Positions 16,384 to 23,733 of a DNA stretch of 29,314 bases are shown one piece after another. Origin of the DNA: a virus; IMG/VR virus record IMGVR_UViG_3300010334_000198, positions 1 through 29,314 of that record, one strand, 5' to 3'. Each line of letters starts with the position of its first letter. The first letter of the stretch is position 1. The position numbers and the translations under genes were made by a program. The notes beneath the pieces are model-generated. The model saw only the letters and a program-made list of their open reading frames with translations. It was not told the origin of the DNA and searched no databases.

Positions 16384-16704
16384 ATGAAAACGCAACTTAA
16401 CGAAACAAAAAGAATGCAGCAGTTGGCTGGCATTATTAAAGAATCTGAAATAGACAAAAGTATCGAAGAAGCAGATGTAACTCCACAAGAAATTTCAGAT
16501 GAACAATTTAAAATATTTGGTGGTTTTAAACCTAGCGCGGAAAAAATAATGAGATTATTGATAACTCAAAAAATTGGAGCGCAAGAGGCAAACGATTTAA
16601 TGAAAAAATATGGTTTTACTAAATGGGACATGATTCAAGCTGGCATCAAGCTTGGACTTCAAGGAATGAAACTACCTGCTGATTTTAAAGGCTTTAAAGA
16701 TTAA
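16384..16704 (+). CDS. Small head-core-like protein with an RMQQLAGI motif
   Basis: 106 residues. The N-terminus MKTQLNETKRMQQLAGIIKE|SEIDK shares RMQxLAGI with the extreme C-terminus of the scaffold protein (RMQKLAGIK at the end of 18735-20030) and carries a possible gp21-type site after IIKE. The rest is two short helical segments (DEQFKIFGGFKPSAEKIMRL and AQEANDLMKKYGFTKWDM). Small proteins in this place in T4 (gp67, gp68) are prohead core components; equivalence is inferred from position and the shared motif, not from clear homology. Confidence 0.62.
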   Translation: MKTQLNETKRMQQLAGIIKESEIDKSIEEADVTPQEISDEQFKIFGGFKPSAEKIMRLLITQKIGAQEANDLMKKYGFTKWDMIQAGIKLGLQGMKLPADFKGFKD

Positions 16705-16710
16705 TATAAT

Positions 16711-16845
16711 ATGGCAAAATTAAAGTCAGCCGGAGGCAGTGAAAAATTAGTTTTCGGAAAAAGAAAATCAGATCAACCTGGTGGCAAAAAAAGTTTTAAC
16801 AAACACAGTCCAAGACCAAAAGCCTATCAAGGTCAAGGAAGATAA
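16711..16845 (+). CDS. Very small basic protein (44 residues)
   Basis: ATG in an ATAATATGG context like its neighbours, stop TAA at 16843-16845. It fills the gap between the genes at 16384 and 16857 in the same direction. The product is strongly basic and rich in Lys, Gly and Ser, starting MAKLKSAGGSEKLVFGKRK and ending SPRPKAYQGQGR. No family recognised with certainty. The spacing, A-rich start and lack of another explanation for the stretch support it as a real gene. A DNA-binding or core-peptide role is only a guess. Confidence 0.68.
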   Translation: MAKLKSAGGSEKLVFGKRKSDQPGGKKSFNKHSPRPKAYQGQGR

Positions 16846-16854
16846 TATTTATCA
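16845..16854 (+). promoter_or_regulatory. Putative promoter element, variant ATATTTATCA
   Basis: ATATTTATCA overlaps the stop of the 44-residue gene and ends only 2 bases before the ATG at 16857. If it were a -10 element, transcripts from it would be leaderless or would start inside the gene, so this copy may be fortuitous. Confidence 0.28.
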
Positions 16855-16856
16855 GT

Positions 16857-17948
16857 ATGACAACAGCAATTTTATTCAAGAAACACAGAGCTGGAGAAAT
16901 CAGCCGTGAAAAATTCTTATACGAAGTTAGAAGGGACGAATTGTTACCTTTTATTACTAACATGACTTCTTACGATGACTCTATTAAGATGCTTAAAAAT
17001 AAGGGTATCGTTAGAGAAGCTGCCGCAGCCGACAATATACATCCTTACGCTTTAAAAAAAGGTATAGAAGCCGAATTATTAAAGGGCGGAGAAATTACTA
17101 ATCTAGCTTACGCAAAAGCCACTGCAACAGCTACCAAGAAATTGGCAAAAGATCCTACAGCATACGACGAATTACAAGTTTCTAACTCAGCAAAGATAGA
17201 AAAAGCAGATGCTAAACTGGGAATGACTCCAGTTAAAGGCAACAACTTTGTAGACAAGAACAACGGAATGAAGAAGATTAGAGGCTTTCACGATGCTAAA
17301 TCAAACACAAAAGCGTCTAAGAAAGAGAATAAGAAGGGCAATCCAAAAGGCGTTAAGATGATGAAAGAGTCTCAAATAGATATCTTAAAGCAGCTTCTTA
17401 AAAAAAAAGTTGAGTTAACAGAGGACATGCATCCTACTTACGGAATGGGCCAAGAGGTTCCATTGCCTGATACAGACGTAAAACAATTTGGAGTTGACAA
17501 AGGAATTGTTAAAGATATTTTTGGTGGCACTTTAGAAATAGAAATACAAAGAGAAGGAGAAGAGCCTTTAATTATCAATAGACAAAGCAACGTAATCGAC
17601 AAAGCAAAAGAGTTAGCGAACACAAGATCTCAAGAAGACGATAAAGAAGCAAGAGACAGTATGTGGTCAGATTGGGACAAAAGAGGAGAAAAAACATTCG
17701 CAGGAGTCGTAGATTTTCCTTCTAAGATAGACGCCGATCGTCAAAAGAAAACAATGGGAATAGTTGAAAAGTTAAGAAAGTTTTTAAAGAAAGGAAAGAA
17801 GAAAGAAGTGGACGAAACTTTAACTGCAAAAACTGGAGAAGATTCTCACGACAATGCAATAAAGAGTAAAATAAGCAAAATAGGTAATGCAGCAGCAAAA
17901 GTGTCTTTAACAAAAGCATTTAACTTAGGTAAAGATATAGATATATAA
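16857..17948 (+). CDS. Head-cluster protein of unknown function, Lys-rich, next to the prohead protease
   Basis: 363 residues. The N-terminal domain (1-60) reads HRAGEISREKFLYEVRRDEL then PFITNMTSYDDSIKMLKNKG, which I recall as a conserved module in T4-like phages of marine hosts. Residues 60-165 are Ala/Lys-rich and probably disordered. Near 168-190, ESQIDILKQLLKKKVELTE precedes DMHPTYGMGQEV and resembles the L-x-x-E targeting/cleavage pattern seen elsewhere in the window. Residues about 190-245 form a beta-rich part that looks KOW/SH3-like (KGIVKDIFGGTLEIEIQREG). The C-terminus is Lys-rich. Function unknown; core or cargo role inferred. The protease ATG follows one base after the stop. Confidence 0.66.
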   Translation: MTTAILFKKHRAGEISREKFLYEVRRDELLPFITNMTSYDDSIKMLKNKGIVREAAAADNIHPYALKKGIEAELLKGGEITNLAYAKATATATKKLAKDPTAYDELQVSNSAKIEKADAKLGMTPVKGNNFVDKNNGMKKIRGFHDAKSNTKASKKENKKGNPKGVKMMKESQIDILKQLLKKKVELTEDMHPTYGMGQEVPLPDTDVKQFGVDKGIVKDIFGGTLEIEIQREGEEPLIINRQSNVIDKAKELANTRSQEDDKEARDSMWSDWDKRGEKTFAGVVDFPSKIDADRQKKTMGIVEKLRKFLKKGKKKEVDETLTAKTGEDSHDNAIKSKISKIGNAAAKVSLTKAFNLGKDIDI

Positions 17949-17949
17949 T

Positions 17950-18597
17950 ATGGCAAAACAATTACTGATAGAGACGGCTTACTTTACTCCGATGGTTTCA
18001 TTGAACGAGAGTAAAAGACACACCAATGGCAACCTAATGGTTAGCGGTCAAGTACAAGCCTGCGACAAGCCAAACGCAAACAAAAGAATCTACCCTTACG
18101 AAATACTTTATACGCAAGTAGAAAAATACATCAACGGACCTATCAGAGAAAATAGAGCTTTGGGAGAATTGGACCATCCTGAGTCCACTATTATCAATTT
18201 AAAGAACGTTAGCCACAACATCGTTAAACTTTGGTGGCAGGGCAAAGATCTTTACGGTCAAATAGAAATACTACCTACACCATCAGGAAATATTCTTACT
18301 CAACTTTTTGCAAATAACATCACAGTCGGCATCTCATCAAGAGCTTTAGGATCGGTTATTCCTATTGGTGAAGGTTTGGTTCAAGTAGAAGACGACCTAG
18401 ATCTTATTTGTTGGGACTTTGTTTCCACTCCATCAACTTACGGAGCCTACATGAAGCCTGCTGCCAACCCCAGCGCACCAGGTCTTCGAGAGTCATTCGA
18501 TTTAGAATTGGCTAATGCAAATAAGTATTCAAGAGCAAGTCGTCTTATTTCAGACATTATATGTTCTCAGAGCGGAATCTGCTGTTTAAGCAAATAA
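17950..18597 (+). CDS. 21: Prohead maturation protease (gp21-like, peptidase family U9/S80-type)
   Basis: Serine protease assembled inside the prohead; it cleaves scaffold, capsid protein and internal proteins after Glu and destroys the core. 215 residues, close to T4 gp21 (212). Signature features: VSGQVQACDKPNANKRIYPY near the N-terminus; GELDHPE with H76; GISSRALGS with Ser candidates S129/S130; and LDLICWDFVSTPS. The His-Ser arrangement fits the herpes-protease-like fold of this family. The last 30 residues contain two Cys and may be removed by self-cleavage. Its presence gives the L-x-x-E peptides seen in other proteins here a plausible enzyme. Confidence 0.95.
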   Translation: MAKQLLIETAYFTPMVSLNESKRHTNGNLMVSGQVQACDKPNANKRIYPYEILYTQVEKYINGPIRENRALGELDHPESTIINLKNVSHNIVKLWWQGKDLYGQIEILPTPSGNILTQLFANNITVGISSRALGSVIPIGEGLVQVEDDLDLICWDFVSTPSTYGAYMKPAANPSAPGLRESFDLELANANKYSRASRLISDIICSQSGICCLSK

Positions 18598-18623
18598 AAA
18601 TTTACGTTTTAGTGAAAATGTCC

Positions 18624-18633
18624 GTATTTATTG
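18624..18633 (+). promoter_or_regulatory. Putative promoter element, variant GTATTTATTG
   Basis: GTATTTATTG in the 137-base gap between protease and scaffold genes. Unlike the other copies it is 101 bases before the start codon, so it would give a leader RNA containing two hairpins. It would head the scaffold plus capsid-protein unit. Confidence 0.42.
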
Positions 18634-18641
18634 GTACATGC

Positions 18642-18660
18642 ACCGCTTTTCTAGTGCGGT
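18642..18660 (+). promoter_or_regulatory. Leader hairpin 1 upstream of the scaffold gene
   Basis: Stem ACCGC (18642-18646) pairs with GCGGT (18656-18660) around a 9-base loop. There is no U-run after it, so it is unlikely to be a terminator. It lies about 9 bases after the promoter-like element, so it could be a stabilising stem-loop at the 5' end of the mRNA. Confidence 0.45.
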
Positions 18661-18683
18661 AGCTACTCGAATTTTATCTATAT

Positions 18684-18709
18684 ATTGCTTCCAACATTTA
18701 ATAAGCAAT
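18684..18709 (+). promoter_or_regulatory. Leader hairpin 2 upstream of the scaffold gene
   Basis: Perfect 7-base stem ATTGCTT (18684-18690) with AAGCAAT (18703-18709) around a 12-base loop, ending 25 bases before the ATG at 18735. Not followed by a U-run. Confidence 0.4.
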
Positions 18710-18734
18710 CAGAACACACATTATTCAATTACAA

Positions 18735-20030
18735 ATGGAAAACTTGTACAAAGAGGCAATTGCTGACGCAAAAGCACTAAGAGCTAGCGCAATGGCTAAC
18801 GCTAAAGCTGCATTAGAAGAAGCATTCGAACCTCAATTAAGGGAAATGTTCCGCAAGACTGTCGAAGAAGCTGAAGAGATCGAAGAAGACGAAGATCTTA
18901 CAACTGACGCTGAAGACGCAGCAGAAAATCTTGAAGAAATCGACGAAATGGACGAAGCTGAAGAAATGGACGAAGCTAAGGCTGAGGAAATGGACGAAGC
19001 TGAAGAAATGGACGAAACTGAAGAGATGGATGAAACCTCTCTTGAAGAAATCTTGGGTGAACTTGAAGAATTAGCCAACGAAGGTGAAGACCACGAAGGC
19101 AAAATGGAAGAAGAGTACACAGAAGATGGAATCGAAGAAGGCGAAGACTACATGAATTACGAAGCTAAATCTGAAGAAGAAGGCGAAGACGAAGTTGAAA
19201 TGGATGACGAAGAAGAAATGGACGACGAAGAAGTTGACGGTGAAGAAGAAGAAAAAGTAATCACTATCACTTTGGGTCAATTAAAAGACATTTTAGCTCC
19301 GTATCAAGGTGAAGAAGAAGATGCAGAAGACGTTGACGACGAAGAAGCAATCGACGACATCAACTTAGACGAAATCTTTGCAGAATTAGAAGAGGCTGCT
19401 CAAGTAAAGAAAAAAGACAGCGTTATATCTACTACTGATGGCTACAAGAAAGGCGGTAAAATTCAAAAAGTATCAAAAGGAGTTTTATCGACTACTGATG
19501 GCTACGAAAAAATCGGTAAAGTTAAATCGGCATCAAACGGCGTTACAAGTACTACAGATGGCTATAAAAAAATTGCCAAAAGTAAAAAAGAAATGGAAGA
19601 GAACAAAAATTTCATTTCTCAAATAGGAAAAGCTCTTCCAGGCAGCGATGCTATGAACAGTATTGATCCAGGTCCTAGCGCTTTAACAAAATTGAAAGAA
19701 GCTAACCAAACAATTGGTTACTTACAAACTCAATTAAAAGAAGTCAATTTATTGAACGCTAAGTACTTATTCATGAACAAATTGTTTAAAGGCAAATCGT
19801 TAACTGAATCTCAAAAATTAAAAGCTATCAACGCTTTCGATAGAGCTACTACGGTTAAAGAAGTTAAGAACACGTTTGCGACATTAAGCGAATCTTTTTC
19901 TACAATTCACAAAAAATCAATCAACGAAGGTTTCGCATCACAAGCAGCTGGTATTGCGCCTAAGAGAACAGAAACGATCGAATCTGATCCTTTCATCTCT
20001 AGAATGCAAAAATTGGCTGGTATCAAATAA
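18735..20030 (+). CDS. 22: Prohead core scaffold protein (gp22-like)
   Basis: Main scaffold around which the capsid shell assembles; degraded by gp21. 431 residues, much longer than T4 gp22 (269). The N-terminal 30 residues are helical (MENLYKEAIADAKALRASAM). Residues about 40-220 are extremely acidic, with tandem E-E-M-D-E-A units. Residues about 232-290 hold three exact-period 20-residue repeats beginning STTDGY. The C-terminal 130 residues are helical (IGYLQTQLKEVNLLNAKYLF, SESQKLKAINAFD-like helix) and end in DPFISRMQKLAGIK, typical of T4-type core proteins as I recall. Position between protease and capsid protein matches T4. The extra acidic and repeat regions are the unusual part. Confidence 0.88.
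   Translation: MENLYKEAIADAKALRASAMANAKAALEEAFEPQLREMFRKTVEEAEEIEEDEDLTTDAEDAAENLEEIDEMDEAEEMDEAKAEEMDEAEEMDETEEMDETSLEEILGELEELANEGEDHEGKMEEEYTEDGIEEGEDYMNYEAKSEEEGEDEVEMDDEEEMDDEEVDGEEEEKVITITLGQLKDILAPYQGEEEDAEDVDDEEAIDDINLDEIFAELEEAAQVKKKDSVISTTDGYKKGGKIQKVSKGVLSTTDGYEKIGKVKSASNGVTSTTDGYKKIAKSKKEMEENKNFISQIGKALPGSDAMNSIDPGPSALTKLKEANQTIGYLQTQLKEVNLLNAKYLFMNKLFKGKSLTESQKLKAINAFDRATTVKEVKNTFATLSESFSTIHKKSINEGFASQAAGIAPKRTETIESDPFISRMQKLAGIK
18942..19037 (+). repeat. Acidic E-E-M-D-E-A tandem repeat coding region
   Basis: Short imperfect repeats of the GAAATGGACGAAGCTGAA type, encoding five M-D-E units with alternating Ala/Thr. They account for the antisense open frames on the other strand. 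Confidence 0.8.
19428..19607 (+). repeat. Three 60-base tandem repeats (STTDGY units) inside the scaffold gene
   Basis: Units begin at 19428, 19488 and 19548, an exact 60-base period. Each opens with Ser-Thr-Thr-Asp-Gly-Tyr and continues with a Lys/Gly-rich stretch. The third unit diverges in its second half. Confidence 0.9.
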
Positions 20031-20055
20031 ATTAAAAAAATAAACTCCATAACAA

Positions 20056-21753
20056 ATGGCAAACTTAGTACAATCATTATTAAATGAGTCTGCTCAGAAC
20101 GCTCAACAAGCTCAGTTTACTGTAGCTCAGAAGCTTTCTAAGAAGTGGGCAAAATCTGGCCTTTTAGAAGGTCTAGAAGGAAACGATCAAGCAAATATGG
20201 CTATGATCTTAGAAAGTCAAGCTAAGCAATTAGTAGTTGAATCATCTACCTCTGGTGGTGGTACAACAACTGGTGCGTCTTTCACAGCTGGTAACGGTGA
20301 ACAATGGGCTGGTGTAGCTTTACCTTTAGTTCGTAAGATCTTTGGTCAAATCGCATCTAAAGAGTTCGTTTCTGTTCAACCAATGAACTTACCTGCTGGA
20401 TTAGTATTCTATTTAGATTTCCAATACGGAAACACTAAAGATCCTTTCACTGCTGGTGATTCTTTATACGGTACTCGTACAGCTAACTTCGGTAACGCTG
20501 CTGCTGGTGCTTTATACGGTGCTGGTAAATTCGGATATTCTTTAAACCAATTCTCTGTATCTGCTTCCCTAGTTAGTATCGTTTCGGCTTCTTTTTCTGA
20601 CGTTGATTACGATGCAAACTATTCTGGTTCTATATTTTTCACAACTAACGATCCTACCGCTTCAAACGTTTTAAGAAAAGTAACTTTTGCTACTTCTTCT
20701 TTAACTAACTATGATATCAACGCGGTTCGTTCTTTCATTGTGACAACTGGTTCTAGCGCTATCGCTACAGCTTTCTTATCTCCAGACAAGACTTTACAAC
20801 AATTCACTCAAGTGGTTGGTGGTAACATCGTTTTCATCGTATCTGGTTCTCAATTACAAACAACTGGTTCAGTTGGTTCTACATTCAACATTGAATACGG
20901 TAAAGCAACAGACTTTAACGTAAGAGGTGACTTTGAAGATAGAACTGCTACTCAAGGTTTCTCTGTTCCTAACGCTGCAAGTACAAGTTCAATCGTTATC
21001 CCTGAGATCAACGTTCAAATGAAGTCTCAAACAATCAGTGCTAAAACAAGAAAATTGAAAGCACAATGGACTCCAGAATTTGCTCAAGATTTAAACGCTT
21101 ATCATTCTTTAGATGCTGAAGCTGAATTAACAGGTTTATTATCTGAGTACATCTCTTTAGAGATCGACTTAGAAGTATTAGATATGTTAATCCAAAACGC
21201 TCCAACAGTTGAATATTGGTCAGCTAGAGTTGGTAATACTTTAACTGCTGGTGCTGCTGCTCCTGTTAACAACACAGCTGGTTTGTATTACAATCAAATG
21301 ACTTGGTTCCAAACAATTGGTATCAAATTACAAAAAGTTTCTAACATCATCCACCAAAGAACAATGCGCGGTGGAGCTAATTTCATGGTAGTTTCTCCAG
21401 CAGTAGCTACAATCTTGGAATCAATCCCAGGATTTGCAGCTGATACTGACGGTGCAGCAGACACAATGAAATATGCTTTCGGCGTTCAAAAAGTAGGTGC
21501 TTTAAACAGCCGCTATAAAGTGTACAAGAATCCTTACATGACTGAAAACGTTATCTTGTTAGGTTTCCGTGGTACTCAGTTCTTAGAAGCCGGAGCTGTA
21601 TACTCTCCATATGTTCCATTGATCATGACTCCATTAGTGTACGATCCAAATACCTTCACTCCAAGAAAAGGTATCATGACTCGTTACGCAATGACTATGA
21701 TAAGACCCGAGTTTTATGGTTTAGTAGTAGTAGCAGATTTATCAGTAGTTTAA
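20056..21753 (+). CDS. 23: Major capsid protein (gp23-like)
   Basis: HK97-fold shell protein. 565 residues (T4 gp23: 521). The N-terminal propeptide starts MANLVQSLLNE, and the probable gp21 cleavage site is QLVVE62|SSTSGG, very close to the T4 site after Glu65. Core segments: GEQWAGVALPLVRKIFGQIA, VSVQPMNLPAGLVFYLDFQY, TRKLKAQWTPEFAQDLNAYH, LDAEAELTGLLSEYISLEID (backbone helix), NFMVVSPAVATILESIPGF, and the C-terminal YVPLIMTPLVYDPNTFTP and RYAMTMIRPEFYG. Residues about 165-300 are Ser/Thr/Val-rich and probably form an insertion domain. Codon use is more biased (GGT, GCT, CGT, TTA) than its neighbours, fitting very high expression. A strong terminator follows 30 bases after the stop. Confidence 0.97.
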   Translation: MANLVQSLLNESAQNAQQAQFTVAQKLSKKWAKSGLLEGLEGNDQANMAMILESQAKQLVVESSTSGGGTTTGASFTAGNGEQWAGVALPLVRKIFGQIASKEFVSVQPMNLPAGLVFYLDFQYGNTKDPFTAGDSLYGTRTANFGNAAAGALYGAGKFGYSLNQFSVSASLVSIVSASFSDVDYDANYSGSIFFTTNDPTASNVLRKVTFATSSLTNYDINAVRSFIVTTGSSAIATAFLSPDKTLQQFTQVVGGNIVFIVSGSQLQTTGSVGSTFNIEYGKATDFNVRGDFEDRTATQGFSVPNAASTSSIVIPEINVQMKSQTISAKTRKLKAQWTPEFAQDLNAYHSLDAEAELTGLLSEYISLEIDLEVLDMLIQNAPTVEYWSARVGNTLTAGAAAPVNNTAGLYYNQMTWFQTIGIKLQKVSNIIHQRTMRGGANFMVVSPAVATILESIPGFAADTDGAADTMKYAFGVQKVGALNSRYKVYKNPYMTENVILLGFRGTQFLEAGAVYSPYVPLIMTPLVYDPNTFTPRKGIMTRYAMTMIRPEFYGLVVVADLSVV

Positions 21754-21783
21754 TCTACAGTAAGATCTATATTATAATAAAAG

Positions 21784-21809
21784 GACCCAGCTATGCTGGG
21801 TCTTTTTTT
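21784..21809 (+). terminator. Intrinsic terminator after the major capsid gene
   Basis: Perfect 8-base stem GACCCAGC (21784-21791), TAT loop, GCTGGGTC (21795-21802), followed by seven T (21803-21809). Classic rho-independent form and the strongest terminator in the window. Confidence 0.95.
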
Positions 21810-21813
21810 ATGC

Positions 21814-21823
21814 ATATTTATCT
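21814..21823 (+). promoter_or_regulatory. Putative promoter element, variant ATATTTATCT
   Basis: Lies 4 bases after the T-run of the terminator and 14 bases before the ATG at 21838. A gene after a strong terminator needs its own promoter, and this is the only candidate in the gap, which supports the promoter reading of the motif. Confidence 0.55.
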
Positions 21824-21837
21824 AGAAAGGTATTTGA

Positions 21838-22509
21838 ATGACTGATACGAATTCGATCTCAAAAAAGTCTCCTAAAAATCCAATTAAGTTTTTAATTCCA
21901 TTAAACGAGGAGCAGAAGCAAGCCAAGTCAATAATTCTAGATAACAAAATAACTGTTCTAAAGGGACAAGCCGGATCTGGTAAGTCCATGTTAGCGGCTC
22001 AAATCGCTTTAGATCTTTTGTTTAGAAAAGATATCGAAAGAATTATTTTAACCAGACCCGCAGTTACTTCAGGAGAGGACATAGGTTTTTTACCTGGTAC
22101 AAAAGAGGACAAATTGGCTCCTTATACTGCAGCGATATACGACAACATGTATCGTCTTTACAACAAAGAAAAGATCGACAAAGAATTAATGGACGGTAAA
22201 ATAGAAGTAATTCCTTTGGCTTTTATGAGAGGGCGAAACTTGAGCAACTGTTTTGTTGTAGTAGACGAAGCTCAAAATATAACCAACAGACAAATGGAGC
22301 TTTTGTTGGGTAGACTATGCGTTGGAACCAAAATGATTATTTGTGGAGACGGAGCTCAAATCGATCTTAAAGACAGAAAAATGAGCGGCTTCAATTTTAT
22401 ATGTACAAACTTTAAAGAGGTGCCAGGATTCGAAGTGGTAACCTTAAAGACCAATCATAGGGATCCAATAGTAGAAAATATCCTAGAAATATACAAGGCC
22501 CACGAATAG
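21838..22509 (+). CDS. phoH: PhoH-like P-loop ATPase
   Basis: 223 residues. Walker A G43-QAGSG-K49-S50 in VLKGQAGSGKSMLAAQIALD; Walker B VVVDEAQN with D143/E144; RPAVTSGEDIGFLPG and NHRDPIVENILEIY are typical PhoH segments. Domain architecture is the PhoH core alone without an N-terminal PIN domain. PhoH is widespread in marine phages; it was named for phosphate-starvation induction in E. coli, but its phage role is unsettled (RNA/nucleotide ATPase or helicase suspected). It sits alone between a strong terminator and another promoter-like element, an independent cassette between head and neck genes. Stop is TAG. Confidence 0.93.
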   Translation: MTDTNSISKKSPKNPIKFLIPLNEEQKQAKSIILDNKITVLKGQAGSGKSMLAAQIALDLLFRKDIERIILTRPAVTSGEDIGFLPGTKEDKLAPYTAAIYDNMYRLYNKEKIDKELMDGKIEVIPLAFMRGRNLSNCFVVVDEAQNITNRQMELLLGRLCVGTKMIICGDGAQIDLKDRKMSGFNFICTNFKEVPGFEVVTLKTNHRDPIVENILEIYKAHE

Positions 22510-22515
22510 TTTTTG

Positions 22516-22539
22516 CTTAATCGGGTTTTAACCATTAAG
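22516..22539 (+). terminator. Possible weak terminator or hairpin after phoH
   Basis: CTTAAT (22516-22521) pairs with ATTAAG (22534-22539), with an inner GGT/ACC pairing and a 2-base bulge. No T-run follows on the + strand, so function as a terminator is uncertain. Confidence 0.3.
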
Positions 22540-22542
22540 TAA

Positions 22543-22552
22543 ATATTTATTT
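22543..22552 (+). promoter_or_regulatory. Putative promoter element, variant ATATTTATTT
   Basis: In the 54-base gap after phoH, 11 bases before the ATG at 22564. It would head the neck, tail-completion and fibre genes. Confidence 0.48.
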
Positions 22553-22563
22553 GAAAGCATTTA

Positions 22564-23730
22564 ATGGCAAATCCAAGCATATACGACGGAACACCGATCC
22601 CAATCTCAGGTTCCACCCCCTTTGGTTACTACGATTTAGACGCTCAATTTCAGACAGACGGACCAAAAGTAGCCAATTACTGCGCTACAAAATTGGGCTA
22701 CCCTATCATGGATGTGGAATTGCAGGACGTAAACATATACACATGTTTTGAGGAAGCTGTGTCAGTGTACTCAGAAGAGCTTTACCAATCAAAAATTAAA
22801 GACAATTATTTGGGATTAGAAGGCGCTCCAACTCAATCTCAATTTAACAATACTGTAGTAGTCCCTTCTTTGAATTCGATAGTTACTATTGCTGATAACT
22901 ACGGAGCTCAAATTGGAATAGGCGGTACTGTAGAATATTATAGCGGATCATTAAACTTAACAGCAAGCGTTCAGGTTTATGACATGCAAAAATGGGCTGT
23001 AGATAAAGGATACATTAGTGGAAGCGATAGAATTGTTATTCAAGAGGTTTCTTATAAGGGAAATCCAGCTGTAAATCAATATTACGATCCTTATATTGGA
23101 GGATCTATCAACTATCAAGGCGCTACAGAAAATTTCGGTTGGGCAAGCTATTCCCCAGGTTTAAACTTTACTTTATTCCCGGTTTATTGGGATATTCAAA
23201 GAATACAAGAGATAGAAATGTCGAATCAAGTGAGAAGGTCGTTTTTCTCTTTCGAAGTGACTAATAACAAACTTACCATATTACCAAGACCGGAAACAAA
23301 CGATATGATTATGTGGATCAAGTATTCTAAGAAGTCTGATTTCTCTGATCCTACAAAAAACAGTCCTTACGGAACTAATACTGGATTGGTTAGTAATCCT
23401 TCGAATGTTCCTTACGGCACAATTACTTATCGTCAAATAAATCAGCCTGGTAAACAATGGATTTTCGAATACACTCTAGCTTTGGCCTCAGAGTTGTTGG
23501 GATTAATTAGAGGTAAGTATACACAAATTCCTGCTCCAGGCGCGGAAGTTACATTGAATGGTGCTGATCTAATTTCAAAAGGTCAAGCACAACAACAGTC
23601 TCTAAGAGAAAGACTTCGTCAAGATTTTGAAGACATGAGTCGTAGATCACAATTAGAAAGAAAACAATCAGAAAACCAATCCATCTCAAGTACTTTAACT
23701 GAAGTACCAATGATGATATATATAGGATAA
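22564..23730 (+). CDS. 13: Neck protein (gp13-like)
   Basis: Neck component that, with gp14, closes the filled head and makes the tail-docking site. 388 residues (T4 gp13: 309). The N-terminal segment has CATKLGYPIMDVELQDVNIY and CFEEAVSVYSEELYQ. The middle has WDIQRIQEIEMSNQVRRSFF and LTILPRPETNDMIMWIKYSK. The clearest family segment is at about 300-340: WIFEYTLALASELLGLIRGK then PAPGAEVTLNGADLISKG, the helix and loop typical of gp13 homologues. Extra length lies in Tyr/Gly/Ser-rich middle loops. The gp14-like gene follows after 3 bases, the usual pairing. Confidence 0.85.
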   Translation: MANPSIYDGTPIPISGSTPFGYYDLDAQFQTDGPKVANYCATKLGYPIMDVELQDVNIYTCFEEAVSVYSEELYQSKIKDNYLGLEGAPTQSQFNNTVVVPSLNSIVTIADNYGAQIGIGGTVEYYSGSLNLTASVQVYDMQKWAVDKGYISGSDRIVIQEVSYKGNPAVNQYYDPYIGGSINYQGATENFGWASYSPGLNFTLFPVYWDIQRIQEIEMSNQVRRSFFSFEVTNNKLTILPRPETNDMIMWIKYSKKSDFSDPTKNSPYGTNTGLVSNPSNVPYGTITYRQINQPGKQWIFEYTLALASELLGLIRGKYTQIPAPGAEVTLNGADLISKGQAQQQSLRERLRQDFEDMSRRSQLERKQSENQSISSTLTEVPMMIYIG

Positions 23731-23733
23731 ACT

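Noticed and set aside
18619-18663. A 14-codon open frame starting with ATG in the scaffold leader
   Set aside because: Very short and overlapping the first hairpin; no support as a coding or leader-peptide gene beyond the frame itself.
18833-19280. Long minus-strand open frames opposite the scaffold gene (Ser-rich and Phe-rich translations)
   Set aside because: They are complementary to the acidic GAA/GAC repeats; low-complexity shadows with no start context or homology.
22551-22751. Alternative-frame open reading frame at the start of the gp13-like gene
   Set aside because: It overlaps the well-supported gp13-like gene in another frame and has no recognisable features.
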